In this document: positions 1 to 11,929 of the stretch, in pieces | How positions within the stretch are numbered: the first letter of the stretch is position 1 | Layout of the letters: the number at the start of each line of letters is the position of its first letter | NCBI GenBank assembly: GCA_941918925.1 | Contig: OW799233.1 | Location: 155,848,845-155,912,844, forward strand | DNA length: 64,000 nt | Direction: 5' to 3' | DNA from: Phyto melanocephala | Taxonomy: Eukaryota; Arthropoda; Insecta; Diptera; Rhinophoridae | The notes under the pieces: model-generated | What the model was told of the DNA's origin: nothing | The model's input: only the letters and a program-made list of their open reading frames with translations | Database searches by the model: none | Made by a program: the position numbers and the translations under genes

Positions 1-1680
1 TTTATATAAACTATTATTAAAAAGAAAAATTTAAAAAAAAAACTTGTCTTAAAGAAGTTATTAAAAAGGGAAAATATTTCAATCTTTAGAATTTTGCATC
101 CTTTGTTGTCAATGCATCTAAAATTTAATAATTCTTCCTATTAAATAACAAAAAACTGAACCGTCGTTATCTTTTTAAGAGGATTATATATTGCAATTCC
201 TTTTCAAGAGTGCAAAACTGACATTTTTTGTTGTAGAATTTTATTTTTATCAAAAAACACCAAATTCCATATTCTATTTAGTTTATTCATCTTCAATTGA
301 ATACAAAATTTTAATTAAACAATGGAAAACTAAATATAACTCAAAAAAAGAAAAAGAAAAGTATATATGTATACTCCTAAAACCGGTTTAAAATTAATGA
401 AATTTATATACAAACATACATACATATATAATATATAACAATTACACAATAAAAAGAAAACTATTATTTTTAAATCCAAAATGCAATTTTGTCAATTTCA
501 ATTATTTAGCCCCAAAACCGTACTCTGACTCTCTTGCACTTATTCATACACATGAACACACACAATCAAATAAAAAAAAGAGAAATTAAAAGTAAATAAA
601 ATAAAAAATTGAGAATTGAGATGAAAATTAAAAAAAAAAAAAATAAAATTTATAACAAAATGGTGGACCAAAAAAAATCATGAAAAGGAACAATACATTA
701 AACTGTTTTATATCACATTGCAAAAAAAGTGAAGCAACAGCAAAAAGCGACAAACAAGAAGAATAAACGACAACAAAAAGCAAAAGGCTCCCCACTGTGA
801 GAATAAAGAAATACAAATATTAAACTAAGAAATATCATCAAACAAAACTCACACATTCATACTGCACCGGACGAAAGGAGAATTTTAACAAAACAAAAAA
901 GAAAACGAGAAAAAAATATCTTTGAAAAGAATAAAACAACAATGGAAGAAATTTGGACATTAACTGCAGTTTGTAAGCAGCTTAAGTCTCAGAAAAAAAA
1001 TGAAAATGAGAATCAACTTATAAAGCAAATTGCACCTTAACTGAACTTAAATTAAAAAAAATCGAAACAAAAAAGATAAGAATAATTAATATAAAATATT
1101 TATAAATATTTTTTTATTTTTTTTTTGTTAGTATTATTTTCTTAATAGCTCAGCTGATTTATATAGTCAATGAATAACTAAACAAATGTTTATTTAATTG
1201 TATTTTAAAATAAGAGAGTGAGTAATGAAGATGATACAACACTAATGCAGTTTTGTGTTGTTTTCTTCTAATTTTCGTTTTCATTTTGATTGATATAAGG
1301 GGTGTTAAGTCAAAAATGATGTGTTCGAAAGTTACTTATTTATATTTTTTTCTTTTGAAATACCAAAACTTGAAATTTTTAAAATAAATATTTAAATTTA
1401 TATATGAACATAAATATTTAATTTAAATTATGTATTAATTTTTGGGATACCCTTATTTTTGTTACAATTATGGAACACATGCACAGTTTCAACACTTAAA
1501 GCTCTTATTAAGATATGGCTGATATGATCAAAACTCCAATGTAGAACGGTTTTAAGGTTTTATTTACATTTTTATTTTTAAATTTTTATCAAAAGTAGCT
1601 TGTACTGAGTTTAAATCGAATAGAGATTATAATTTTTCAGAATGACATAAAAAGTAGTAAACTGGTAGGTATCGCATCCA
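1..1680. other. Unique AT-rich non-coding DNA
   Basis: No gene is supported here. The stretch is dominated by A and T runs, with scattered TATACATA-type microsatellite bits near 405-440. Short open frames are low-complexity (Phe, Lys, Asn, Ile rich) and have no recognisable domain. It is compatible with intron or intergenic DNA. Confidence 0.7.
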
Positions 1681-1684
1681 ATTA

Positions 1685-2330
1685 ACGAAATTTGAAGCCT
1701 ATAACAATTATGTGGTGCAGATATGCCATTAAATATATTTTCTTTAAATGGGAAGTGCTACGTCCTTCCTTTTTTTGCTGTACAATCATTAAAATAATTG
1801 TAAAATTTTTGTTAAAACGATTTATACCAGGATTGAAAATAAATCTAATGAGTTCCCCTGTTCCGATTGTATCGATTGTTTTGTTAGAATAAGACAAATG
1901 ACATAAAAGTAACACACACAGAGTTCTAAGATTATAGATGTAATAGTTTTCTAGATATCTCATTAAATGTATTTGCTTTATACTTAAGGTGCCATGTCCA
2001 AGCTAAACTATGATAGCTGTTCTTATAACACACGACTCTAGATATGGGAAAGAAATTTGTGATTTTGTATGGGCGGTGGTGCCACTTCTTAGTAAAAAAA
2101 TGTGCTAAACAATTCATGAACTTCACAGATAATTTAAAGAAGAAAATTATACAAACCCATCCAGCCATTCCGCGGTGTAATATTAACTAAAAAAGTGGGA
2201 GTGGTGAATTGGTCAAATGACAAAGATTACAAAAATATGGGGAAAAAATTTTTGATTTTGTATAAGAGGTGATATAGTGTGGATGAATGAAGGTAATTAA
2301 CACGATGTGCTATTAAACACATAAACCTTT
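1685..2330. repeat. Diffuse unclassified repeat with internal repetition
   Basis: Phrases recur imperfectly inside this segment. An ATATGGGAAAGAAATTTGTGATTTTGTAT-like phrase near 2041 comes back near 2236 as ATATGGGGAAAAAATTTTTGATTTTGTAT, each followed by a GGCGGTGGTG or GAGGTGATA-type run. A CATTAAATATATTT phrase near 1726 also recurs near 1962. The GTGGTGCCAC motifs are reminiscent of the central part of fly DINE/INE-1 repeats, but I could not find element ends. It is classified only as a probable old repeat. Confidence 0.35.
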
Positions 2331-2361
2331 TTTACATTTTAAACAATAAAATTATACTTTC

Positions 2362-2374
2362 AATAATACAAGTA
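2362..2374. repeat. SINE target-site duplication, left copy
   Basis: AATAATACAAGTA is identical to 2607-2619 on the other side of the SINE. The (TAGG)n tail directly abuts this copy, as expected for the 3' end of a minus-strand insertion. Confidence 0.85.
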
Positions 2375-2606
2375 GGTAGGTAGGTAGGTAGGTAAGGCTG
2401 GTGCAAAGTTACCCTCACACCTTCACTCGGAGACCATTACGGTCCATTGTGACGCCTTAATAGAGAGAAAAATAGAATAAGAATAGAAATATTTAGGATA
2501 GAAGAGAAAGAGAAGCAGGCAATTCCAGAGTCTCCTGCCGGAATCGAACTCGCAGCCCCCAAACAACTGACTTGTCCTTTTACTGACTAGTCCACAGGGA
2601 CACTCT
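2375..2606 (-). mobile_element. tRNA-derived SINE, full length, with target-site duplication
   Basis: Read on the minus strand, the element starts with a tRNA-like head of about 75 nt. A box-A-like TGGACTAGTCAGT lies near 2592-2580 and a box-B-like GAGTTCGATTCC near 2551-2540. A CTTCTCTTTCTCTTCTATCC-type body follows, then a 3' region with CACAATGGACC, and it ends in (CCTA)n, visible on the plus strand as the TAGG array at about 2373-2393. A perfect 13-bp duplication, AATAATACAAGTA, flanks it at 2362-2374 and 2607-2619, as expected for LINE-driven retrotransposition. A related copy lies at 46005-46214. Such SINEs are transcribed by RNA polymerase III from the internal boxes and encode no protein. 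The box-B region is better preserved here than in the other copy. Confidence 0.82.
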
Positions 2607-2619
2607 AATAATACAAGTA
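2607..2619. repeat. SINE target-site duplication, right copy
   Basis: This is the exact second copy of the 13-bp AATAATACAAGTA. It abuts the tRNA-like 5' head of the minus-strand SINE. Confidence 0.85.
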
Positions 2620-4960
2620 ACTTTGAAAAGTTTCGTCACCAAAGCTTCCGATATGATAAAAAAATTATTGTAAAAAAATTAGTACCAAGAAAGATTAATC
2701 GAACCCAATTTTATTACAAGTTACCTTTTACCGATAGATATTAATGATATGAGAATTTATTATAAAAAAAACTTTTATAAAATCCATATAAATTTTACTT
2801 TATGCACAAGATAACAAACTTAATTAGGAAGTAAAATATACATTTAATCACTTTGTTTTTATGTGTAATATTTCATTTATTTTAATTTTTTTTATGAATA
2901 ATCTGCAAGATATTTTAACCTATGTCCGATATATAAGGCACAGTTATTGAAAAATAAATTAAATAAATTAAATAATTTAATAAATTAAATAATAACGACG
3001 ATAAAATTAACTTTTCCATTTCTGATGTATTTATAAAACATTCCGTAAACATAATATGTTCTAATATAAAATTGTTGTAAGTGTTGTATACAAAATTAAT
3101 GGAGAAATTACCAAAAAAAATCTGTACAACTACTACGTGTACAACCTCTGTAAAAGGTTGTGAATTAGGCAAGTATTTTATATATAGTATAGTTATTTTA
3201 ATAAAATATTTTAAACTCTTGATTCATAGTTAAGTAGTGACTTTTGGTGTTTTATTTTCTCGAAAAAGTGTCACCTTTTTAGAGCGCACCCTGTAATAAT
3301 GAAACATATTATGTGTGGAGAAAGAAATACAAATTATGAGAAAACTACATATTTTTTACTTGTTTTTTTATAAAAACTAAACAAACAAATAATTAGGGAT
3401 TAATTAATTCTCTGATTTTATACAGTTGAAAAAGTGCAATAATTTTTGCCATAAATTTCGACGAATTTTAAGAATAAAACAGCCCTCTAAACTACACTTT
3501 TTTAACAAAAATGCAAAAAATTTTAAAAAAGCAATTTTTACAAATAATGTTTTTGTGACAATGTACCAAATAGTATTGTTTCAGTTCACAATTTTCTTGA
3601 TTTATAAAAAACTGTAATAGCTGTACGTATGCATTTTAAATTAAGGCATGAAATTGTAGCAAAGACATGCAGTTCAATTTTTCTTTTATTAAGTATTGGG
3701 GTATCAAAAATTTTTAAAAGGAAATTAAAATTTTATGTTGCAGAAATATGTCTGCATATTTGTATACGTTGAATTTAAAATAAAGCTTCAAAAAGTAACT
3801 AAATGGTATATAAGTATTTTAATCACCCGTTATTGCAATTTTTGCCTTTTTTCAAATGTATTATTTCGTTTAACTTTATTTTGCGTTATCTTTCATTTCC
3901 TTACATTTATCAGTATTTTTCTCTTTCGTCTTTTTATTTTTGCACTAAATTGCACACGAAAAACATTGTCTATAGAAATGACTGAATGGCTAGCTGATGC
4001 TTTAACACACACACACACATGCAAACGCACTATAAATCTACATAAAACCCAAACGCATATTTCTCACACATACAGCCGCATACATACTTTGCAGTTTACT
4101 CTTTGCATTTAATAAAACTTCCCACTGCACACACACACAGATACTATACGCACTCACTTTTGTAGCTGCAATGCTTTAAAAAAAGTGCTCTCCTAGCCAT
4201 TGACGCCTACTAATACTACTACATAAACTTGAAACACTTGATATGTGTGGTTTGGTTGCTTTTTGTATGCATAAAAATTTGCAATATCATTTTTCTTTTC
4301 TTTTTCCTTGTTTAAATATTTTATAATTTTTAGCTACTTGTATAAGTGGCTTATAATATAGCAAACTATAGGTAAAATAGAAGCAGAATAATTTTTATTG
4401 TTTTTAAAATTATTTAAGTTTAATAGTTTTGTTAAAATTGTATACGTTTTATTTATTTGTGTTTTTTTTAATTACCTTTAATTGTAAAATTTATTATTAT
4501 TTTTTGTATAAGAAAAAAAGAACTTTTTTAAATTTTTTTTAATTTTTGTAGACTTTTCTTTGTGTTAAAATTTTTGTGCAATTTAAAACGCACTTTTATT
4601 ATTAATTTTTTAATTCTATATATATATATACAAAATAATAAAATTTGAGATCACAGTTTAAACAAAATTTATTTATTTTTATTATTTAAAATAATTTTAT
4701 TATTTATTTCTTTACTTTTCTCTTGTAGATTTTCTTTTTTGCACTTTTTTTATTTTTTGTAAAACACTTGATTTTCTTTTTTTTATAGATTAGAAAAACA
4801 ATCACTTAAAAATATTGCAAATTCGTTAGAAGAAAAATTTTTGATGAAAATTTTCTCAGTTTTTCTATTTATTTATACTTTTGTATTTATTTATACTTTT
4901 TGTTGCTGTTGTTGTTGAATTGAAATTATTATAAAAACTGATCCAAAAAAAGCTTATTTT
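2620..4960. other. Unique AT-rich DNA with small CA microsatellites
   Basis: No gene is supported. A short (CA)n run lies at about 4004-4018 and CACACACACACAG at about 4128. A GCGCACCCTGTA string near 3284-3295 resembles a mariner terminus read outward (TACAGGGTGCGC on the minus strand) and sits next to a TA, but no partner end was found. The rest is long T and A runs and Phe/Lys-rich spurious open frames. Confidence 0.6.
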
Positions 4961-4974
4961 TTTTAATATTATTA

Positions 4975-5135
4975 TAGTGCCGCGGTGTAATATGGCGGAC
5001 GCTACGTCACCGGTTTCAACGCTTGTCTGCTAAAGCACACACAGTATCGGTCTTCACGTCGTCACTATCGTTGAACAACACAAATTGACAAAACGTTGCA
5101 AAAGCACTCAGACCAGACTAGAGTACACAGCACAG
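4975..5135 (+). promoter_or_regulatory. GC-richer island, candidate promoter or 5' UTR
   Basis: This short segment stands out from its surroundings by GC content. It contains CCGCGGTGTAATATGGCGGA, ACGTCACCGG, TCACGTCGTCACTATCG and an initiator-like CTCAGACC near 5107. An ATG at about 4993 opens only 13 codons before a stop. Downstream sequence is rich in CACA and CAACAA, as in many fly 5' UTRs. No downstream coding exon was found, so assignment as a transcription start is only a suggestion. Confidence 0.25.
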
Positions 5136-5289
5136 CAATAAATCCAACCAAAAAACAATTGTATATTCCATCCACAAAATTCAGACGACTATGCTCACTC
5201 ACCAATACACTCAAAACGTATGCAGTGTATAAAGAAAACTTCAACTACACACAGATACACCATACACTAACAAATCTATAAGAGTAAAA

Positions 5290-7285
5290 TAAAAACAAAC
5301 AAAAAAAAACAAAAAAACATGCATTCAAATTATGCACACTGAACTGTTTTTAAAATGCATACTCAGATACTTCTGGTTCTCATTCTTTTTTTTTTAAATT
5401 ATGTACTCAAATTCGCTTGTATTACTCTCACAATCTGTGGGTCTATCAATTTCTCTTTTATTTTTGTTTTATGGGTTTGCAAAAAATTTTTGCAAACTTT
5501 ACGAATTTTTGCCCCACATGATTGTTATTGCTAGAGATAAGCGCGCGTTAGTCTGGTGAGGGTTATATTTGCCAAAAAATTAAATAAAAATAAATACGTA
5601 GTGTGAGAGAGAGTCTAAGAAGAAGGGTTAGGGGGAGACCGGAATTTTACCCTCTTGAGAATTTGCACACCAAAAGAAACTAAAAAATAAAATATTTTTA
5701 CACAGCAAACAAATTCCAGCATTTAGAAAAAGCATACACAACAAACATAATAGAAACAAAGAGCTTTTTTGCAATCTCTGCTGTTCATGATCGTCACCAT
5801 TCACACACACAGATGCCAGTACAGTGTGTGGATTTGAGAAAAAAACATAACTGAGAGTATCTAAAACAAATATCTTGTGGATCGTAGAAGGACCGCTTTA
5901 GCAAATACGTATGTAAGTATAGTCTTTTTCTTTATGCACAAATTTTTGCAAAAAAAAAAAGCTTTCTATGCGATAAGCAGCCATAAAACATATTTCTTTT
6001 ATTATTTCTTTTGGTTTGATTTTTCGTATTTCTTAATGGAATTTAAGAAACAAAATAAAATCAAATTGCTGTTGCTCACTATAGAAGCGTAAGAAAAAAA
6101 AAAGAATTAAAAAAAAAATAAAGTAAAGATATTGAGAGAAAAAAGATTGTATGTGGGCTTTTATTAAAACGAGGTGCATGTACATATGTATGTATGTATG
6201 TATATTGTACTGGTCTGTAGAAGCTATAATAATGTTTGCTAATGTTTGTTGTGCTTTATCGTTTAAATGTTTAAGCAAAAAAGTATAAATAAAATAAATA
6301 CATATACATACATACGTATATGTATCTGCATATATACAATTTAAAAAAACTTAACAAATTAATGAATAATGATATCAACTTAATTGAAGCTTTCCTCTGA
6401 GAAATAAAACATTTTTTTATAAAAAAATATATGTATATAATATTTGGTCCATAAAAAAACAAAAAAGCATCGTACTAAAAAAATATTTTTTAAAAAATTA
6501 TATATCTACTTCAAAGGTTAAAAAAATTAAATGTGTTTGAAGAAAATTTTGTATGAAAATTTTTAAATAAAATAAAAAAATATGTAAATTTTTAGTAATT
6601 CAAAAATTTCATTTTTTTTTTGTAAAAAGTACCAATTGAGGTAAAGGCTTTTTCAGCTTTCGGATTACTAAGATATTTTACCTAATGTTTTAAATCTTTC
6701 AGTTTTGTTAAAATCTTCAAAGCTTTGAAGCAAGTAAATGAATAACGTTTTTGTTGTTTTAGTTTTTAATTTAAAGTCACAAAAAGCTTTTGAAATAAAA
6801 ATATGATGACTTGAAGGCACTTGGTTTTTTAAAAACACTTTTTAGTTCTAAACCTTTTAAAATTAAATTGATATATGTATATATTTTTATCAGTTTAAAG
6901 CTTACTTCTTAGATAGCAACGATTAGATCTTTCCATATTTGGTCGACAAAATAACTTCGTTTGCCTATAGCTAACAATTTGACTAGAAATATTTTATTAG
7001 AAAGTACTAAGCAAGTGTTTTAAAGCAAGTAAGAGGCACTAAACACTATAGCTATTAAATTCAATATTTGTGCTAAATTTTTATTGTTATTTTGACATTA
7101 GACATTAGCCAAAGCTTAAACATATTTTTAGGACTTGTATAAGAGCTTGTGTGATTTCACGGTGCCTATTACCGGTCGCTAATACATACGTATGTACATG
7201 ATAGTAAAAACTCTGTGAAGGCACAACCAAATTTAGAGGTCTTACATGTGTTTTTAATCTCGTTAGCATTTAAAATATGTTAACT
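5290..7285. other. Unique AT-rich DNA with GTAT microsatellite
   Basis: No gene is supported. A TATG/TGTA microsatellite lies at about 6181-6205 and short TACA/TATA tracts near 6300-6340. A small GAGAGAGAG run is at about 5605-5613. Open frames here are composed of A/T-run codons. Confidence 0.6.
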
Positions 7286-7289
7286 ATTA

Positions 7290-8160
7290 TTTCGGTTAAA
7301 ATGAACACCGAAAAAGTACGTGTAAAAAACAAATAAATACAAATTTTTCAAAAAATCAAATATCGAATGTCAAAAAAATAGCAAAATATTTGAAGATTCA
7401 TCGTCAAACTATTTTAAAAGCCAAAAAACAATATAAGGAAGACTAGGACATTAAAAGAAAACCTAGATAAGGACAAAAAAAAAGATCTAACAGATATTGA
7501 TAAGGCAAGAGAAGTTGAACAACTTTTTCGTAGAGCACCGAAGACTTACTTCTTTTATTGAAGTTATACATAGTTCAGAAAGTTCCAGATCGCAATGGCG
7601 TAAAGAAGTAAGAAGTTATAGAACGAGCGAAAACTGAGGTAACTTTTTATAAAGAATACAGTTGTTGATAGATGAATGATATAACTTATGTACTGACAGC
7701 CTTTGCAACTTTCAGGTCAAAGTTGTTTTGTATCAGGACCAGATTATGTTTAAGAACAATATCGGATATAAAAAAAAAATCAAAGAAAATTTCTCAAGAA
7801 GTTTCTTGTGTGACAAGTCAATAGCAGTTGTGCCATAAGAAGCCAATCATTTTTGACAACAGTTATGAAATATGAAAAATATATACATAGAAATTCATAA
7901 ATATATTTTACGGAGTGCCTACGGCTTTTACCTTTCTTAGTATAGAGTGCCTTCATGAAATGATATTTAAATAATAAGGTAAAGTTTGTAAGACAAGAGG
8001 CAAATCTTCTTATCTGTTAAGAATTTAGGCTATTGATCTTTTGCAAAAACAGAACACAGTAAAGGTATCCAGGTACGTGTCAGATTTTAAGTGTAATTGG
8101 ACTACCTCGTCCAAAAAGGTAACGAGGTAATGCAAGGGTTTCAGAAAAAAGGGCATAAAT
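7290..8160 (+). pseudogene. Decayed Tc1-like transposase (DD34E type)
   Basis: Pieces of a Tc1-like transposase can be followed across all three plus-strand frames. Near 7363-7420 there is a helix-turn-helix-like stretch (Lys-Ile-Ala-Lys-Tyr, then Ile-His-Arg-Gln-Thr). Near 7490-7540 is a segment reading TDIDKAREVEQLFRRAPKT. Around 7775-7845 lies a degraded KFLKKFLVWQ-like block followed by a Cys-rich stretch. Close to 8095-8125 comes a C-terminal SSKKVT-like piece. The order and spacing match the family, whose enzyme excises and reinserts the element at TA sites. Stops and frameshifts are numerous, the catalytic acidic residues are not all recoverable and no inverted repeats were found, so the copy is dead. 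The Tc1-like assignment is from remembered family motifs. Confidence 0.55.
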
Positions 8161-8424
8161 TTATAAGTACCGAGCAAATATTTTAATGTTTATTAAATTA
8201 CAATATTTGAATAAATTTACGTATTTTTCTAGAACTTTTACATTCAGATTATTACTATTTAACTTAATACACTCTTCACACAATCTTCAACGTGATTTTA
8301 TAGGGGTTACCCTTAGATGACAACTAATAAACTTGTCCTTGTTTAAGTTAAATATTAAATATATATCGACCCCTACGCGAAATTGTCGTTTGTTACAAAA
8401 ACAAAATTTTACAGGAGAGTGTTT

Positions 8425-9395
8425 TTATACCCTTCACCTGTGGTGCACAAGGGTATATATAAAGTATATATTTGCTGAAAGCTTATGAATAGAGGAGTCG
8501 ATTAAGCCCTGACCGTCTGTTCGTCTGCCCGTGTGTTGGTTGAAATCAACTTTTAGAAGCAACCACATGTTTCTCAGACCTGTGTATGGTATCAATCTTT
8601 TGGAAATATCCGGAAATGAATCGTTATTGAAATTCAGCACAATCGCCCGATAACTTTTTGAGATATGAGCAAATAAACGCGATTGCCTCTGTTTTTTCCC
8701 ATATTTTTACCACCAAAATTAAAATTTTTCAGCCATAGAATAATTTATAGGAACCTTTGTTACCATTTATAGATATAATATGCCTAGAGAATATTCGTGA
8801 ACAATTTTAGATAAATCGGGCTTTAATCGGTAAAGTTGTAGGCGAAAATTTTTTTTGAAAAATGTATATTCCAAAAATTTACAAACGAAAATAAATTTTT
8901 TTTCAGCTTCTAGACAACCGAAAGCGTCAATATTGATATCATCTAAAAGACTTGACTAGCGCAATATAAGCACTATTAAAAAAAGTTAAAACTCATGTTG
9001 GCCGCCACTACAAAATGCGGACAAATGGGTCAAATCTGGTATTTTTAAATGTTACTTCTAGAACCCCCTCAATATTGGTATCAAATGAAAGGGCTTGACC
9101 AGTAGAATACAGTAAATTATTAAAAAAGGTAAAATCCAAGATGGCGTTTAAAACAAAATGGCGGATCAAATATTTTTAACCCCATCAATATGGGTATCAA
9201 ATTAAAGGACTTGACTAGTAGAATACAGTGTACTACGTAAAAATTCAAAATCAAGGATGGCGTTGGAAATAATAAGGAAAACTGGCGTATAACATAAAAT
9301 ATAGGTTTAGCTACGATGCGGGATTATACCTATGTACATGATAGTGAAGGGTATTATCAGATTCGGCATGACCGAAAATAGCACTTTTACTTGTT
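8425..9395 (+). mobile_element. DINE-1/HINE-like (Helentron-associated) element
   Basis: This is a full-length copy in conventional orientation. It begins TTATACCCTTCACC, followed by the partner arm CAAGGGTATATATA (a hairpin). It continues with GAGTCGATTAAGCCCTGACC, a CGTCTG/CGTGTG box and GGTTGAAATCAAC. It ends with GTGAAGGGTAT, a hairpin ATTCGGCATGACCGAA and then TAGCACTTTTACTTGTT. This matches the plan of fly DINE-1/INE-1 elements: TATACCC start, subterminal inverted repeat TATACCCTTCAC/GTGAAGGGTATA, 3' stem-loop and TTGTTT end. It encodes nothing. The CCGACCCCATAAAG segment near the 5' end is deleted compared with other copies. Confidence 0.75.
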
Positions 9396-9399
9396 TTTT

Positions 9400-11456
9400 T
9401 AACAATTGCTTAATTTAGATCCATACAACTGTTGTAATATTGTATTAGATTCATACAAATATAGAAAATGCGAATTTTTTGTGGAATCAAAAATTATTTT
9501 GGAAGCATTTCAAGATAGGTTTTTTTACAGATTTTTTTTTTCAAATATTGACAATAAAGTCTTTGTATCTCTGCTTAACTTTTAATTTCTGAGTTAAAGT
9601 TAAAAAATATATTTTAAAACTAAGATAAAAACTATATTTTAATAGATGCTACAAAATAAATTGAACAAATATTTTAGTCCTGTTGGCAGTTTGTTTATGT
9701 ATGAACTAAATTAAAGAAAGTTATATATTCTAGGAATACTACAATTAATATGTTTAATATATATTATACTTTAACGAGTGTGCATGCTCTATAAGACGTT
9801 TCTGTTTCTTATACAGCGTATAGTATATCAAAAGACGAAACAGATTTTTATAGAGACTTAATTTCCATTTAGAAAAAATTGTTGTTTCTGAAATTTTTTT
9901 AAGATTAAATAAGAGACTTTTATAAAGTGAAAGTTTATAATTTAAAAAAAAATTAAAGAATTATATACATACATCAACTATAAATTCTAAAGAGCTCATT
10001 ACAATAAGTCAGTTGTGGCTAAACGAAACCCTGCCTAACTAGTTTTAAATTACTTATTTAAAATGATAACATTTATTAAAAATTTTTTTTTAAATTATAT
10101 GTATATTAAATTTCATATTATTATTTATAAAAAATTTATAAAATTAAAAAAGAAATGAAAAAAATTAAAATATTTGCACTTGTTCCAATAAAAGTTTTAA
10201 AATAAATAAAGGAACTTTTTCTCTTACGAAAAAAAGCCAGCATAAATAAAACATAAAACTGCAGAAATAAGTTAAACTTATATAAGACTTAATACAATGT
10301 TGACAATAATGAAAACAGATTTTGTTGTTTCTTTAGTGCAAAAAACAAAAAGTATATGGACTTGTATGACTCGACTGTATTAAATTCCAGACATTAATTC
10401 TCCTGTACAGAAATGTTGTTTTTTTTTTTGCAACTTCTACTTAAAAAATTTCTTGTGTGATTTTTAATGGAGTGTTTTTTTTTCAAATGAAGTATGTATG
10501 CACACAAGCCCAGCAACTGTCGACGTTCCACAAAATCCACACTAATACATGTTTACGTGTAAGAAGTTTTTTATTTCAGATTTTAAAGCATCAACAACAA
10601 ATACACAACAAATATGAAAATCGAATGTGGAAGTGAATTTCTTAAACGTTTAGTTCTGAACACAGTGAACATTGAGACATATTTGATTATGGGAAAAATT
10701 AAATGAATTTTATTTATTGTAAATAGTAGAGTATGTATACAAAAAAAAAAAAAAAAAAACGTAAAATGTATTTTATTTTATAACTACACCACAATAGGTT
10801 ACAAGGATATTAGAAATTTGTTCTATAACTGTATCCATATTCACCTTAAAGCATACTAATGACTTAGCACTACTTTCTTAGTGGAATAAGTTGTATCTGT
10901 TCGGCTGTAAGTCTATCCATGGAACAGAAAGAAGTTTAATACAACAAAGTTTTCAGTCCTACTCCTTCAATATAGATTTTAAGATGAAATTCAATCAAAT
11001 GGTTTTTGCAGAAATAATCATGTTCTCACCAAAATGTTTCCTGACTCCATACTTGATTCCAGTTTCAGTGTAAAAGTAATTTACTTGATTCAGTTTGAGA
11101 GATAAAACTTTTCTAAACTTATCTGGTTGCTGTTGACCAATTGCAGGGCAAGGTCACGATACCATATTTGTAAGTGTTAAAATTTAAAAAAAAATTTTTC
11201 TCTTTTATGTGGAAAATTTATAAAATTTGTTTACAGAGATTATTGAAATTTTCGTAAGTTAAATTGATTAAACAAATATCAGTTGATTGATTAAATTATC
11301 TGGCTGTATTATCGTAGCAAGGAAAAAAATAACAAACCTAACGAGAACGGCGAGCACCAACAATTTTAATGTCCATACAATTTGTGTTAGGCAAACTGAA
11401 ATAACGATTTTGACAGATCATAAGGTAGTGAAGTTGGCAGCAAAGCAACTGTTTTC
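9400..11456. other. Unique AT-rich DNA
   Basis: No gene or element is supported. There is an A19 run at about 10741-10759 and several T runs. Short open frames at 10891-11073 and 11287-11481 show no domain, signal peptide or codon structure that distinguishes them from chance. Confidence 0.6.
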
Positions 11457-11692
11457 TTATACCTTTCACATTTGGTGCTAAAGGTATATATCACAGCGTC
11501 ATTCCACTTATGATTTTTACAATATTATTTTCCGACCCCATAAAGCATAAATTTTCTTTTAACCTATAAAAAAGGAAGTCGGTTGAGCTATGTCGGTATG
11601 CCCGTGTGTTGATTGAAATCAACTACCTGGGCTACTGTTTGGGCTATCAATCTTTTGAAAATATTCGGAAAAGAACCGAAAAACCAACACAA
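11457..11692 (+). mobile_element. DINE-like element, 5' fragment
   Basis: It begins TTATACCTTTCACATTTGGTG with its hairpin arm AAAGGTATATATC. It then carries CCGACCCCATAAAGCATAAA, a shortened CGGTATGCCCGTGTG box and GATTGAAATCAACTA, and fades after AATATTCGGAAAAGAACCG. The 3' part with the terminal stem-loop is missing. It is more diverged than the other copies, suggesting an older insertion. Confidence 0.65.
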
Positions 11693-11929
11693 TACCTCCA
11701 TTATATGCTGGGATAAATGCAAATATTTTTTACAGAAATTTTAAAAGCTTTAAGCTCTCTGATAATTTACATACATACATACTTAGTTTTACCCAAAAAT
11801 TTTCGGACAAATTAGTCCAAAGTTATAGTCCAACATAATTTAAGAAAATGTTTTTTTTTTAATATTAAGTTCCTAAAGCTACTTATAAATTTTAGGATAC
11901 GATAGTGACACCAAAGTTTGTCCAGGAAT

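Noticed and set aside
2535..2605. Possible tRNA gene (box A and box B on the minus strand)
   Set aside because: It is the tRNA-like head of a SINE with target duplications and a TACC tail; it does not fold as a complete tRNA gene by eye.
3735..4112. 125-codon frame containing a His/Thr-rich stretch
   Set aside because: The His/Thr run is the (CA)n microsatellite and the rest is Phe/Ile from T-rich DNA.
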